Shown here one piece after another: positions 24,777 to 33,989 of a DNA stretch of 64,000 nucleotides. The DNA comes from Bacteroidaceae bacterium. Lineage in GTDB: Bacteria > Bacteroidota > Bacteroidia > Bacteroidales > Bacteroidaceae. Made by a program: the position numbers and the translations under genes. The notes beneath the pieces were generated by a model, which did not search any database, had not been told where the DNA came from, and saw only the letters and a program-made list of their open reading frames with translations. Position 1 is the stretch's first letter. Every line of letters begins with the position of its first letter. The stretch is from positions 1 to 64,000 of the forward strand of contig JAGBKI010000033.1 of the NCBI GenBank assembly GCA_017933995.1, read 5' to 3'.

Positions 24777-26402
24777 TTATTCCCTATTCTGCTGTTCGCG
24801 GAACTCCGTCGGGGTGAGGCCGTGCTTGGCCTTGAAGCAGCGGGAGAAGGTGGTGCGGACGCCGAAGCCGGAAGCGGCGGCGATGTCGGCGATGCTCATA
24901 TCGGGGCGGCTGACCAGCAGGCGGCGGGCGTGGTCGAGGCGGCAGTTGTTGATGAAGTCGGAGATGTTAGCGTGCTCGCTGCCTTGCGAGAAGACGCGGC
25001 TGGCGACATCCTTTGTCAGATGGAAACGTTCGATGACGCTCTGCCGTCCGAAGCCGGGATCGGTGTAGAGTTGCAGGCGGATGACCTCTTCGCGGATGTG
25101 GCGGTAAAGTTCGGCCTCACCCCCGACCCCTCTCCAGGGGGAGAGGGGAGTTGTTTGTACATCTGCTTGTCTTTCGTCGGCATAGGTATCTACGCCCCTC
25201 TCCCCTTGGAGAGGGGTTGGGGGTGAGGCTGGTGAGGCTGGCCTTGTGTTGTCATATAGTTCCGTCAGTTGCTGGGCGAGGATGCGGTTCTTCTGGCGAA
25301 TGGCCTTGTTCTTGCGGAAAAGGACAGTGGCGAAGACGAGGGCAAACAGGGCGAGGAAAGCACCGGCCCAAGCCAGGAGTGCGTTGCGCTGGGCGCGGGC
25401 TTCCGTGGCGAGTTGCTGCCGCTCGGCCTCCATCTGCTGCTCCAAAGCACGGTAACGGGCAAGGTGTTCGCGGGTATCGGCTTCGCGGACGATGTTTTCC
25501 AACTGCTCGAAGGAGGCTTTCATATCTTTGCTCTGACCGAGGACGGCGTAAGCGGCGGCTATGAAGTTCTGCGCCTGCGCACGGTAGAAACGGATGTAGT
25601 CCGTGCGTACCTCTTCGGGCGGCTCCCGGTAAGAGCCGTCGCGGTAGCGGTCGGGGTGCTGTTCGTAGTCATCCATCAGCGTGACGATGCGGCGCGCCAA
25701 GGGCAGCACCTCTACCGTCTGCCCCTCCTTCGTCATCACGCCAATCTTCCGTTTAATGGCGATAACAAGGGCATCAAGTTCGTTGAAGCGGAACGGCTCG
25801 CGGCTGCCAAGCACTGCTGTCACGCTGTCTAAAAGTGCCATCCCCGCTGCCTGCCGTCCCAGCCAGCACATTGCGGCACCCATCTCGGCCTCGTTGCGCA
25901 GGGCTTCGGTTTCTTCCCCTTGTTGGCGGCATACATCTACCAACTGCCGGGAATACCGAAGCCAAGCCGTTGTGTCGTCCTGCTGGCGCACGGTGTATGC
26001 GAGGATTTCCAGCACGTTCTGCTGCTGGGCGAGGCTGCTGCGGATGGAATCGTGGCTGAGCAGGCGTTCGCCGATGGCGCGGGCAGTGTCGCGGTGCGTA
26101 CCAGCGGGCCAGTGCATCAGGGAATCCAAACGCTCGCCCGCCCTCGTCTGACTGTAGATGCGGACGCGGTTCATATCCGCCCGCCACGGCTCCATATTGC
26201 CCACAAGGACTGCCGAGTCCACAATCTGCAATGCCCGCACGGGGTCGTAGTCGTAGACCAGCATCGCCACCCGCTCCGTGTGGAGCGTGTCCGCCGCCGT
26301 CTGTGCCACAGGCTGAATTGTTTCATCTTTACTTGTGCAGCCTCACATCAAAATGGCTGTCACTACACCTATATATATAATATGGAGTGTAAACCTTATC
26401 AT
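24777..26402 (-). pseudogene. TPR-TM-AraC regulator with a TGA stop in its lipoprotein signal peptide
   Basis: From ATG 26402 the frame reads M-I-R-F-T-L-H-I-I-Y-I-G-V-V-T-A-I-L-M, then TGA (26345-26343), then G-C-T-S-K-D-E: a lipoprotein signal with the stop exactly at lipobox position -2. After the stop the frame is open for over 510 codons: a helical TPR-like region, a TM helix (ALLAWAGAFLALFALVFATVLF), a coiled coil, and a C-terminal AraC HTH (RLLVSRPDMSIADIAAASGFGVRTTFSRCFK). Such proteins sense in the periplasm and bind DNA inside. GTG 26309 could start an intact cytoplasmic-N version, so the protein may still be made but misplaced. A palindromic element is translated between the coiled coil and the HTH. 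Target unknown; the nearby giant gene is a candidate. Confidence 0.7.
25116..25229. repeat. Palindromic REP-like element translated within the AraC-type regulator
   Basis: The left half cctcacccccgacccctctcc is inverted at the right as ggagaggggttgggggtgagg (one mismatch). Each half carries its own small hairpin (cccctctccaggggg; ctctccccttggagag). It encodes the Pro/Gly-rich stretch 'PPTPLQGERGV ... TPLSPWRGVGGE' in the linker before the DNA-binding domain. Related C/T-rich palindromes are common intergenic repeats in many bacteria. Confidence 0.8.
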
Positions 26403-26423
26403 AATGCGTTTCTTTTTGTACTG

Positions 26424-26431
26424 CAAAGATA
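26424..26431 (-). promoter_or_regulatory. -7 box TATCTTTG for the AraC-type regulator
   Basis: Fits TAnnTTTG, 22 bp before the ATG at 26402. This supports the idea that the true start is ATG 26402, upstream of the TGA. Confidence 0.55.
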
Positions 26432-26472
26432 TAACAAAATGATGAAATTGAAGCACGAACCCCCATTTACGA

Positions 26473-26516
26473 AGTTAGGCGGAAGCCCCTTTGTTTTCGG
26501 GGCTTTCCGCCTAACT
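26473..26516 (-). terminator. Strong hairpin after ppdK
   Basis: A stem of about 17 bp (agttaggcggaagcccc / ggggctttccgcctaact, one bulged base) with a short T-rich loop begins 24 bases after the ppdK stop. No T run follows on the minus strand, so it may be an RNA-stabilising hairpin or act with other factors. Confidence 0.6.
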
Positions 26517-26539
26517 CGCTGAAAGTCAAGGTTCGCTTC

Positions 26540-29263
26540 TTATTCCTCCACTGCTGCCTGCGCCGCTGCGAGGCGGGCGATGGGCACGCGGAACGGGGAG
26601 CAGCTGACGTAGTTGAGGCCAATCTTATGGCAGAACTTGACGCTGCTGGGCTCGCCGCCGTGCTCGCCGCAGATGCCGCACTTGAGGTCGGGGCGTGCGC
26701 CACGGCCCTTGTCAACGGCCATCTGGATGAGCTGGCCGACACCGCGCTGGTCGAGCACCTGGAACGGGTCGACGCTGAGAATCTTCTTCTCCAGGTAGAC
26801 GGGCAGGAACGAGGCGATGTCGTCGCGCGAGTAGCCGAACGTCATCTGTGTGAGGTCGTTGGTGCCGAAGCTGAAGTACTCGGCGCTGCGGGCGATGCAG
26901 TCGGCGGTGAGGGCGGCGCGCGGGATTTCAATCATCGTGCCGACCTTGTAGGGCACTTCGATACCCTCTTCCTCGAACACCTTCTTGGCCTCGGCGCGGA
27001 TGACCTTCTCCTGTGCCTCGAACTCGAAGACGCTGCCGGTGAGCGGCACCATAATTTCGGGCTTGGGGTCAAGCCCCTGCTTCTTGAGGTCGCAGGCTGC
27101 GCTGAGGATGGCGCGGGTCTGTGTCTGCGTGATTTCGGGATAGGTGTTGCCGAGGCGGCAGCCACGGTGACCCAGCATGGGGTTATGCTCGCTGAGGCTG
27201 TCGACGCGCTGCTTGATGTACTCGACGGTGACGCCCATATCCTCGGCCATCTCTTCCTGACCCTTCTTGTCCTGCGGCACGAACTCGTGCAGAGGCGGGT
27301 CGAGCAGGCGGATGTTGACGGGGCAGCCGTCCATGGCCTTGAAGATGCCGATGAAGTCGTTCTTCTGGTAGGGCAGGAGCTTTTCAAGCGCCTTCTTGCG
27401 GCCTTCGAGCGTCTCGGAGAGAATCATCTCGCGCATGGCGACAATCTTCTCGGCGTCGAAGAACATGTGCTCTGTGCGGCAGAGACCGATGCCGGTGGCG
27501 CCGAACTGGCGTGCTACGCTGGCGTCGTGGGGCGTGTCGGCGTTGGTGCGGACGTTGAGGCGGGTGTACTTGTCGCACAGGGCCATCAGTTCGCCGAAGC
27601 TGCCGCTGAGTTCGGCGGCGCGGGTCTTGACTTCACCCTCGTAGACATCGCCGGTGGAGCCGTTGATGCTGATGTAGTCGCCTTCCTTGAGCACCTTGCC
27701 GTCAATCTCAACGGTGCGGTTCTTGTAGTTCACGTTGATGGCGCCTGCGCCGCTGACGCAGCACTTACCCATGCCGCGTGCCACAACTGCTGCGTGGCTG
27801 GTCATACCGCCGCGCGCCGTGAGGATGCCTTCGGCCACGGCCATACCGGCAAGGTCTTCGGGCGAGGTTTCGAGGCGCACCAGCACGACCTTGTGTCCGT
27901 CGGCGGCCCACTTGGCGGCGTCGTCGGCGAAGAACACAATCTGGCCGCAGGCAGCACCAGGGCTGGCGGGCAGACCGCGCGTGAGGCTCTTGGCCTTGGC
28001 CAGTTCCTGCTTGTCGAAGACGGGGTGGAGCAGTTCGTCGAGCTTGTTGGGCTCACAGCGCAGGATGGCGGTCTTCTCGTCAATCATGCCCTCGTGGAGC
28101 AGGTCGATGGCAATCTGCACCATTGCGGCGCCCGTGCGCTTGCCGTTGCGGGTCTGCAGGAACCAGAGCTTGCCCTCCTGGACGGTGAACTCCATATCCT
28201 GCATATCGCGGTAGTGGTTTTCGAGTTTCTCCTGGATGGCGTTGAGCTCGGCGTAGATGGCGGGCATACTTTCCTCCATCGAGGGGAACTTGGCGGCGCG
28301 CTCCTCTTCGCTGATGCCTTGCAGTTCGGCCCAGCGCTGCGAGCCGATCTTGGTAATCTGCTGCGGCGTGCGAATGCCAGCCACAACGTCTTCACCCTGT
28401 GCGTTGACGAGCCATTCGCCGTTGAAGAGGTTTTCGCCGGTGGCGGCGTTGCGGCTGAAGCAAACGCCGGTGGCGCTGGTGTCGCCCATATTGCCGAAGA
28501 CCATAGCCATACAGGTGACGGCGGTGCCCCATTCGGCAGGGATGCCTTCCATCTTGCGGTAGAGGATGGCGCGGTCGTTCATCCACGAGTCGAACACGGC
28601 GCAGATGGCACCCCAGAGCTGCTCGACGGGGTCGGTGGGGAATGCCTGACCGGTGCGCTCAAGGATGGCGGCCTTGAAGCGAACGACAAGTTCCTTGAGG
28701 TCGTCGGTCTGCAGCTCGTTGTCGAGTTTGACACCGCGCTCCTCCTTGACCTTCTCGATGATGGCCTCGAAGGGGTCGATTTCGGTCTTGTTGGCAGGTT
28801 TCAGCCCCAGCACGACGTCGCCGTACATCTGCACAAAGCGGCGGTAGGCGTCGTAGGCGAAGCGCGGGTTGCCGGTCTTGCGGGCCAGACCCTCAACCAC
28901 CTCGTCGTTGAGACCGAGGTTGAGGATGGTGTCCATCATACCGGGCATTGAGGCGCGGGCGCCGCTGCGGACGCTGAGCAGCAGGGGATTTTCGGGGTCG
29001 CCGAACTTGCTGTCCATCAAGGTTTCAATGTGGCGCATACCGGCCTCCACCTCTTCGCGGAGCAGCTCGACGACTTTCGCCTTGCCCACCTCGTAGTACT
29101 CGTTGCACACGTCGGTGGTGATGGTGAAGCCCGGGGGTACGGGCACGCCGATGTGGTTCATCTCGGCGAGGTTCGCGCCCTTGCCGCCGAGGAGTTCACG
29201 CATGTCTGCACGTCCTTCGGCTTGGCCTTTGCCGAAAGTGTAGACTCTTTTCGTACTTTCCAT
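26540..29263 (-). CDS. ppdK: Pyruvate, phosphate dikinase
   Basis: Full-length (907 aa) PPDK: converts pyruvate, ATP and Pi to PEP, AMP and PPi, reversibly, linking glycolysis and gluconeogenesis in the cytoplasm. The N-terminal ATP-grasp part has LLGGKGANLAEM and LLSVRSGARASMPGMMDT. The swivelling domain has GGMTSHAAVVARGMGK with the phosphorylated His490. The C-terminal TIM barrel has GIGLCRTEHMFF, MIEIPRAAL, SFGTNDLTQMT and the catalytic-Cys loop KCGICGEHGG. It is a single gene with its own promoter and hairpin. The ORF of 774 aa on the opposite strand is a shadow of its codon bias. Confidence 0.97.
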   Translation of the reverse strand: MESTKRVYTFGKGQAEGRADMRELLGGKGANLAEMNHIGVPVPPGFTITTDVCNEYYEVGKAKVVELLREEVEAGMRHIETLMDSKFGDPENPLLLSVRSGARASMPGMMDTILNLGLNDEVVEGLARKTGNPRFAYDAYRRFVQMYGDVVLGLKPANKTEIDPFEAIIEKVKEERGVKLDNELQTDDLKELVVRFKAAILERTGQAFPTDPVEQLWGAICAVFDSWMNDRAILYRKMEGIPAEWGTAVTCMAMVFGNMGDTSATGVCFSRNAATGENLFNGEWLVNAQGEDVVAGIRTPQQITKIGSQRWAELQGISEEERAAKFPSMEESMPAIYAELNAIQEKLENHYRDMQDMEFTVQEGKLWFLQTRNGKRTGAAMVQIAIDLLHEGMIDEKTAILRCEPNKLDELLHPVFDKQELAKAKSLTRGLPASPGAACGQIVFFADDAAKWAADGHKVVLVRLETSPEDLAGMAVAEGILTARGGMTSHAAVVARGMGKCCVSGAGAINVNYKNRTVEIDGKVLKEGDYISINGSTGDVYEGEVKTRAAELSGSFGELMALCDKYTRLNVRTNADTPHDASVARQFGATGIGLCRTEHMFFDAEKIVAMREMILSETLEGRKKALEKLLPYQKNDFIGIFKAMDGCPVNIRLLDPPLHEFVPQDKKGQEEMAEDMGVTVEYIKQRVDSLSEHNPMLGHRGCRLGNTYPEITQTQTRAILSAACDLKKQGLDPKPEIMVPLTGSVFEFEAQEKVIRAEAKKVFEEEGIEVPYKVGTMIEIPRAALTADCIARSAEYFSFGTNDLTQMTFGYSRDDIASFLPVYLEKKILSVDPFQVLDQRGVGQLIQMAVDKGRGARPDLKCGICGEHGGEPSSVKFCHKIGLNYVSCSPFRVPIARLAAAQAAVEE

Positions 29264-29304
29264 GGTTGAGTAGTGTGTTTTGTTTTATAATTACTAAAGA
29301 TTGG

Positions 29305-29312
29305 CGCAAAAA
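29305..29312 (-). promoter_or_regulatory. -7 box TATTTTTG for ppdK
   Basis: Consensus TAnnTTTG on the minus strand, 42 bp before the ppdK ATG. Confidence 0.5.
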
Positions 29313-29508
29313 TACGCAAAGTTTCTGATATATCGGTGTCGTTTTAGTTCAAATGTTGAACTTTTTTTGAACGGGCGTGTCCCTTTCCGAATCCAGCTGC
29401 GCACCCCACGTCGGCACGCCGAGCCACATCTGGCGCGGGCGAAAGGGCCGCCAATCCGCCTGCGACATAAATAATTGCGCTTATACCGTATATATATATA
29501 AATAGGTA

Positions 29509-29543
29509 TGGCCGCCCCGTAGAGTTTTTCTTCGAGGCGGCCA
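29509..29543 (-). terminator. Hairpin downstream of rho
   Basis: The stem tggccgcc / ggcggcca encloses a loop with an A/T run, 44 bases beyond the rho stop. T-rich sequence follows on the minus strand. Confidence 0.5.
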
Positions 29544-29586
29544 CTTGCGCTATTGTCTTTGGAAAAAGTCGGGAGGCTTTGCGGCA

Positions 29587-31476
29587 TCAGCTATTGATGC
29601 TCACCAGGAACTCGGTGTTGTTGCGCGTGTCGCGCATCTGCTTGCGCAGGAAGTTGATGGCTTCGTGGGGATTCATATTGCCCAGGTAGCCGCGCAGGAA
29701 GTTCATACGGTCGATCACCTCCCCGTCGAGCAGCAGTTCGTCACGACGCGTGCTGCTGGCCACGAGGTTGATAGCCGGGAATATGCGCTTGTTGGCCAGA
29801 GTACGGTCGAGTTGCAGTTCCATATTGCCCGTACCCTTGAATTCCTCGAAGATAACCTCGTCCATTTTCGAGCCTGTGTCGATGAGCGCGGTGGCGATAA
29901 TGGTGAGCGAACCGCCACCTTCGATGTTGCGCGCAGCACCGAAGAAACGCTTGGGCTTTTGCAGGGCGTTGCTGTCCACACCGCCACTGAGCACCTTGCC
30001 CGATCCTGGTGCGACGGTGTTGTATGCGCGGGCGAGGCGGGTGATACTGTCGAGGAAAATGACCACGTCGTGGCCGCACTCCACCATACGCTTGGCTTTC
30101 TCAAGCACGATGCCAGCAATCTTGACGTGGTGGCTGGCGGGTTCGTCGAACGTGCTGGCAATGACTTCGGCGTTCACCGTGCGCGCCATGTCCGTCACCT
30201 CCTCGGGACGCTCGTCGATGAGCAGCATCATGATGTATGCCTCGGGATGGTTTTTGGCAATGGCGTTGGCAATGTCCTTCATCAGCAGCGTTTTACCCGT
30301 CTTGGGCTGCGCCACGATGAGTGCGCGCTGTCCTTTTCCGATAGGGGCGAAAAGGTCGACAATGCGGCGCGAAAGGCTCTCGCCGTCGCTGCTGCACAGC
30401 GTGAACTTCTTGTCGGGGAAAAGGGGCGTAAGATGTTCGAAAGCGATGCGGTCGCGCACCCGTGCGGGTTCAAGACCGTTTATGGTGCGTATGGTCTGTA
30501 GGTTGAAGTGCCTCTCGTTTTCGCGTGGCACACGCACCTCACAGCTGATGATGTCGCCCGTTTTCAGCCCATAGGAGCGGATCTGCGCGGGAGCCACGAA
30601 AACATCGTCGGGGCTGGTCAGGTAGTTGTAGTCCGACGAGCGGAGGAAACCGCTGCCGTCGGGCAGTATTTCCAGCACGCCTTCGGCCTCGAGCACCAAC
30701 TGTCGCGGCGCCACAGGGCGCTGCACTGGCTGCGCGGAACGCGAAGCCGGTTCGGCCATTTGGGCGGCGCGAGGCTCAATCGGCCTTTCGAGACGCGGCT
30801 GCATCACAGGGTCGTCCTTGAAACGGCGGAAGCGGGGCTGCGGTTCGGGCACATCGAACACATCGTTGGCGGGATAGAACGACGGAACATCGCGCACGAT
30901 GACCATATCGCGGCAGTTCAGCTCGGCCAGTTCCTCATCGGTGATGCGCCCGGCGTCCTTGGCCGCTGTCGTGCCCGCTACAGTCTGTTCGGGTTCGGCT
31001 GTGGTGGCCTCCGCCATACTCTCGGCGAGTCTTTCCTTTGCTGCCGAAGCTATTGGCTCGGCTGGCTGTGGCAGCGGCGAGGGTTCTGGCTGACCTTGGG
31101 GCACGGGCTGTGCCAGCGCGGCCTCGGCTGCAAAACGTGCAGCCTCGCGGGCGCGGCGCTCCAGCTCCAGTTTGGAGGGGCGGCCACGCTTTCGCTTCTG
31201 CGGCACAAGGGCTGCGGCCTCCTCTGAGAGTTGTTCGAGGGCACCATCCTGCGTGGCCGAGAACAGGGGGGCGGTTTGGGGCTTAGCGATACGGGCACGG
31301 CGCGGGCGCGGCGCGTCCTGAACTTCAGCAGCGGCGGCTGCCTGGCGGTCAAGAATCTCATAGACGAGCGCCTGCTTGTCGGCAGCAGCCCCGGCCTTGA
31401 TTCCATACGAGGTCGCTATGGGTAGCAGCTCTTCGAGCGGCTTGCTCTCAAGCGCCTCTTTGTTGAAGGATTCCAT
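29587..31476 (-). CDS. rho: Transcription termination factor Rho
   Basis: ATP-dependent RNA translocase that ends transcription. ATG 31476 ([12 protein letters not shown]) is chosen because the extra 20 codons upstream lack homology-like character. The layout fits Bacteroidetes Rho: a short N-terminal SAP/Rho_N-like helix bundle, a roughly 200-residue disordered, Ala/Pro/Arg-rich insertion, the RNA-binding cold-shock domain ([19 protein letters not shown]) and the RecA-type core with Walker A '[14 protein letters not shown]' and Walker B/Q-loop '[15 protein letters not shown]'. The insertion makes it longer (629 aa) than E. coli Rho. It is monocistronic, with a possible promoter almost 200 bp upstream, so a regulated leader is plausible. 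Confidence 0.96.
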   Translation of the reverse strand: MESFNKEALESKPLEELLPIATSYGIKAGAAADKQALVYEILDRQAAAAAEVQDAPRPRRARIAKPQTAPLFSATQDGALEQLSEEAAALVPQKRKRGRPSKLELERRAREAARFAAEAALAQPVPQGQPEPSPLPQPAEPIASAAKERLAESMAEATTAEPEQTVAGTTAAKDAGRITDEELAELNCRDMVIVRDVPSFYPANDVFDVPEPQPRFRRFKDDPVMQPRLERPIEPRAAQMAEPASRSAQPVQRPVAPRQLVLEAEGVLEILPDGSGFLRSSDYNYLTSPDDVFVAPAQIRSYGLKTGDIISCEVRVPRENERHFNLQTIRTINGLEPARVRDRIAFEHLTPLFPDKKFTLCSSDGESLSRRIVDLFAPIGKGQRALIVAQPKTGKTLLMKDIANAIAKNHPEAYIMMLLIDERPEEVTDMARTVNAEVIASTFDEPASHHVKIAGIVLEKAKRMVECGHDVVIFLDSITRLARAYNTVAPGSGKVLSGGVDSNALQKPKRFFGAARNIEGGGSLTIIATALIDTGSKMDEVIFEEFKGTGNMELQLDRTLANKRIFPAINLVASSTRRDELLLDGEVIDRMNFLRGYLGNMNPHEAINFLRKQMRDTRNNTEFLVSINS

Positions 31477-31674
31477 CAAAGGGGAGTTTGTGATAAAATA
31501 GCTTTGCAAAAGGATTTCCCAAAACGATTCCACCAATCCCCGCGCCCCGCATGACGGCGTACGAAAAGCCTCGGCGGGATGTCAAGGGGGGGAGGGAAGT
31601 TTTTTCTTAGGGATACATTCGGCGGGGCGTTCAGAATAAAAAAGAAAGCGCCTTGCTACTCCTGAATGCGGGTG

Positions 31675-31682
31675 CAAAGGTA
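31675..31682 (-). promoter_or_regulatory. rho: -7 box TACCTTTG, candidate rho promoter
   Basis: Consensus TAnnTTTG on the minus strand. It would give rho a leader of about 190 bases. Rho is autoregulated through its leader in other bacteria, so the length is notable. Confidence 0.45.
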
Positions 31683-31856
31683 CGCCAAACTTTTGAAACG
31701 GCAATGCACAGGCGTGTTTTTTCGACTTTTCGGCGCGCAAGGGGCGTAGAAGCAAGCGCAAAGGAAGCGGCACTGCCGCCCTCCCACTCCATATTATATA
31801 TACGCGCGCGCACGAGGCACGAAAAAGCACCGGCTAAAAAACCGATGCCGTATGTG

Positions 31857-31931
31857 TGGGCGCTGAGGGAGTCGAACCCCCGACCCTCTGCTTGTAAGGC
31901 AGACGCTCTAAACCAACTGAGCTAAGCGCCC
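31857..31931 (-). tRNA. tRNA-Val (anticodon UAC), copy 1
   Basis: 75-base cloverleaf: acceptor gggcgct / agcgccc, D-arm gctcagttggttagagc type, anticodon loop CTTACAA, T-arm gggggttcgactccc. CCA is not encoded. Identical to the two upstream copies. Confidence 0.95.
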
Positions 31932-31963
31932 TCATGGGGTGGCGACGGAGCGGCGTGGACTTG

Positions 31964-32038
31964 TGGGCGCTGAGGGAGTCGAACCCCCGACCCTCTGCTT
32001 GTAAGGCAGACGCTCTAAACCAACTGAGCTAAGCGCCC
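31964..32038 (-). tRNA. tRNA-Val (anticodon UAC), copy 2
   Basis: Same 75 bases as copy 1, with a 32-bp spacer. Spacers between the copies differ, so only the tRNA body is kept identical. Confidence 0.95.
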
Positions 32039-32077
32039 GTCCTTGCGGCTCGGTCTTGCTGTGGCAACGCTGCGGTG

Positions 32078-32152
32078 TGGGCGCTGAGGGAGTCGAACCC
32101 CCGACCCTCTGCTTGTAAGGCAGACGCTCTAAACCAACTGAGCTAAGCGCCC
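32078..32152 (-). tRNA. tRNA-Val (anticodon UAC), copy 3 (first in the transcript)
   Basis: Same 75 bases. It is the promoter-proximal member of the triplet; a TACTTTTG box lies 22 bp upstream of its 5' end. Confidence 0.95.
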
Positions 32153-32173
32153 GTAGCGGTTGCAAAAGCGGTG

Positions 32174-32181
32174 CAAAAGTA
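32174..32181 (-). promoter_or_regulatory. -7 box TACTTTTG for the tRNA-Val triplet
   Basis: Consensus TAnnTTTG, about 22 bp upstream of the first tRNA-Val. Confidence 0.6.
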
Positions 32182-32298
32182 CACCCTTCCCACAAACGCG
32201 CCAAACTTTCAGCCGCTTTTTTGCCACGAAAGCCCTAAAAAAGTGCGCAAACCCCACAAAAACGTGCCCGCCAAGCCAACAAGGCGCACGAAAAGCCG

Positions 32299-32306
32299 TA
32301 CTTTTG
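32299..32306 (+). promoter_or_regulatory. -7 box TACTTTTG for the DUF4494-yggS operon
   Basis: Plus-strand consensus box, about 92 bp before the first ATG; divergent from the tRNA promoter 120 bp away. Confidence 0.5.
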
Positions 32307-32397
32307 TGGGCCGTTTCGGGCGCAAAGTTTTGCGCTTTACACAGTCCGGTAAAAACTTCAACAATCCCTTTTATCCCCAAAAACCACTTATTCTTTT

Positions 32398-32868
32398 ATG
32401 ATGTTCAACTGGTTTGAATGCAAAGTGCGATACGAGAAGACGCAAGACGACGGAAGCGTCAAGAAAGTCGCAGAACCCTATCTTGTAGACGCCGTAAACT
32501 TCACCGAGGCCGAGCGCCGCATTACGCAAGAGATGCAGCCGCTTATCCACGGGGAGTTCGAAGTGACCGACATCAAGCGCGTGCGCTACGCAGAGCTTTT
32601 CGAAACGGCTCTCGACAGCGCCGACCGTTGGTTCAAGGCCAAGCTCGTTTTTATCACCCTCGACGAAAAGAGCGGAAAGGAGCGCAAAAGTTCTCAGCAG
32701 GTGCTCATCCAGGCCGCAGACCTGCCCAGCGCGCTCGAACGCCTGCAAGAAGGTATGAAGGAATCTATGCTCGACTATACCATCGCTTCTATGGCCGAGA
32801 CTCAACTGATGGACGTGTTCCACTACCAAGAACCCGCGCCCGAAAACGCTAAGAAGGTCGAAGAATGA
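32398..32868 (+). CDS. DUF4494 family protein (156 aa)
   Basis: Cytoplasmic alpha/beta protein of the Bacteroidetes family DUF4494: 'WFECKVRYEKTQDDGSVKKVAEPYLVDA', 'FTEAERRITQEMQP' and 'VFITLDEKSGKERK' are its usual landmarks. The function is unknown. Either of the two leading ATG codons could start it. The stop overlaps the start of yggS (ATGA), so translation is coupled. Confidence 0.85.
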   Translation: MMFNWFECKVRYEKTQDDGSVKKVAEPYLVDAVNFTEAERRITQEMQPLIHGEFEVTDIKRVRYAELFETALDSADRWFKAKLVFITLDEKSGKERKSSQQVLIQAADLPSALERLQEGMKESMLDYTIASMAETQLMDVFHYQEPAPENAKKVEE

Positions 32869-33533
32869 GCACCATAGGCCGCTGCTTCACCGACGTGCGC
32901 CGCGCCGTGCCCGAGGGCGTACAACTTGTGGCCGTCAGCAAGTTCCACCCCGTGGAACACCTGCTCGACGCCTACGCCGCCGGATGCCGCGTGATGGGCG
33001 AGAGCCGCGTGCAGGAGCTTTGTGCCAAGCGCGAACAGCTGCCCCAGGACATCGAGTGGCACTTCATTGGCCACCTACAGCCCAACAAGGTGAAGTACAT
33101 CGCGCCCTTTGTCAGCCTCATCCACGCCGTGGACACGCCCAAACTGCTCGCCGAAATCAGCCGCCGCGCCTTGGCCTGCGCCCGTTGCGTGCCCTGCTTG
33201 TTGCAGGTGCATGTGGCACGCGAGGAGACCAAGTTCGGCTTCACGCCCGACGAGTTGCGCCAATTTCTTGACGAGGGCGCGTGGCGGCAAATGGAAGGCG
33301 CGCGCATTGACGGCCTGATGTGCATGGCCTCAAACACCGACGACATGGCCCAGGTGGAGGCCGAGTTCACTCAAGTGCGCACGCTGTTCGACGAACTCCG
33401 TGCGCGCCACTTCGCCGACGCTTCCCATTTTCGCCTGCGCTCCTATGGCATGAGCCACGACTGGCCTGTGGCCGTCCGCTGCGGCAGCAATATGGTGCGC
33501 ATCGGCACCGCCATTTTCGGCCAGCGCGCATAG
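32865..33533 (+). CDS. yggS: YggS/PROSC-family PLP-binding protein
   Basis: Fold-type III PLP protein controlling free pyridoxal phosphate and amino-acid/keto-acid balance. The PLP lysine is K26 in 'VAVSKFHP'. Other marks are 'GESRVQE', 'WHFIGHLQPNKVK' and the phosphate-binding end 'SYGMSHDWPVAVRCGSNMVRIGTAIFG'. The length (222 aa) is normal. It is coupled to DUF4494 by a 4-bp overlap and followed by a good terminator. Confidence 0.92.
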   Translation: MSTIGRCFTDVRRAVPEGVQLVAVSKFHPVEHLLDAYAAGCRVMGESRVQELCAKREQLPQDIEWHFIGHLQPNKVKYIAPFVSLIHAVDTPKLLAEISRRALACARCVPCLLQVHVAREETKFGFTPDELRQFLDEGAWRQMEGARIDGLMCMASNTDDMAQVEAEFTQVRTLFDELRARHFADASHFRLRSYGMSHDWPVAVRCGSNMVRIGTAIFGQRA

Positions 33534-33554
33534 CCGCCGCCCCTACCCTACCAG

Positions 33555-33604
33555 ACAGCCCGCATAGCCGTTGATATCGACACAACGGCGGCGGGCTGTT
33601 TTTT
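33555..33604 (+). terminator. Rho-independent terminator after yggS
   Basis: Stem acagcccgc / gcgggctgt with an inner cgttg/caacg hairpin, followed by six T. Confidence 0.85.
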
Positions 33605-33656
33605 CTTTGTGGCGACAATCCCGGCGGAAGCCCGACAATTCTTTCCTACAGCGGCC

Positions 33657-33754
33657 TAATTCTCCAAATTAAGCCTAAGTTTGGCGAAATTAAGCCTAAG
33701 TTTGTACAAACTAAGCCTTAGTTTGTACAATTTAAGCCTTAATTTGGAGAATTA
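33657..33754. repeat. Intergenic inverted oligomer-repeat element ('aattaagcctaag' type)
   Basis: The ends taattctccaaattaag / cttaatttggagaatta are perfectly inverted. Inside, the unit 'aaattaagcctaagttt' is repeated and then mirrored. A second copy of the same family is at 45924-46018. Confidence 0.85.
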
Positions 33755-33829
33755 CCCCACGAGAAGAACGATTTATAGGGGCACGCGATGTTTCTGCGGG
33801 GCTTCCGGGGCTTTTCTCCGGGCTTCCAA

Positions 33830-33886
33830 AGGTCTCCGCGTGCTTTCCAGAGGTTTCCGCGTGCTTTCCAGAGGTTTCCGTATGGG
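33830..33886. repeat. 21-bp tandem repeat, 2.7 units
   Basis: aggtctccgcgtgctttccag, then aggtttccgcgtgctttccag, then a partial third unit, directly upstream of the bamD promoter. No coding role is seen. Confidence 0.7.
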
Positions 33887-33960
33887 GGCAAAGTGGCACG
33901 CGCAACGGGCCCTGCACAGACTTTTTCAGCCAGCGGCTTTGCCGTTTGCCCCGCAAGGCG

Positions 33961-33968
33961 TAATTTTG
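33961..33968 (+). promoter_or_regulatory. bamD: -7 box TAATTTTG for bamD
   Basis: Consensus TAnnTTTG 22 bp before the bamD ATG, so a short leader is expected. Confidence 0.55.
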
Positions 33969-33989
33969 CGGGCAGAAATACGTATTTCC

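Larger units (their letters stand above)
29264..29586. other. Intergenic between rho and ppdK
   Basis: Holds the ppdK promoter (29305-29312), a small palindrome (ttcaaatgttgaa) and the rho-distal hairpin (29509-29543). I see no gene in it. Confidence 0.4.

Noticed and set aside
26343..26345. TGA recoding (selenocysteine or reassigned code) in the AraC-type regulator
   Set aside because: TGA ends several clear genes here (for example the DUF4494/yggS junction and the efflux pump), and no SECIS-like need exists at a lipobox.
26627..28951. 774-aa ORF opposite ppdK
   Set aside because: Fully antisense to a conserved enzyme; Val/Gly/His-rich with no domain pattern.
33681..33989. N-terminal extension of BamD
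   Set aside because: It is a translation of the intergenic palindrome and tandem repeat; ATG 33990 gives a proper lipoprotein signal.
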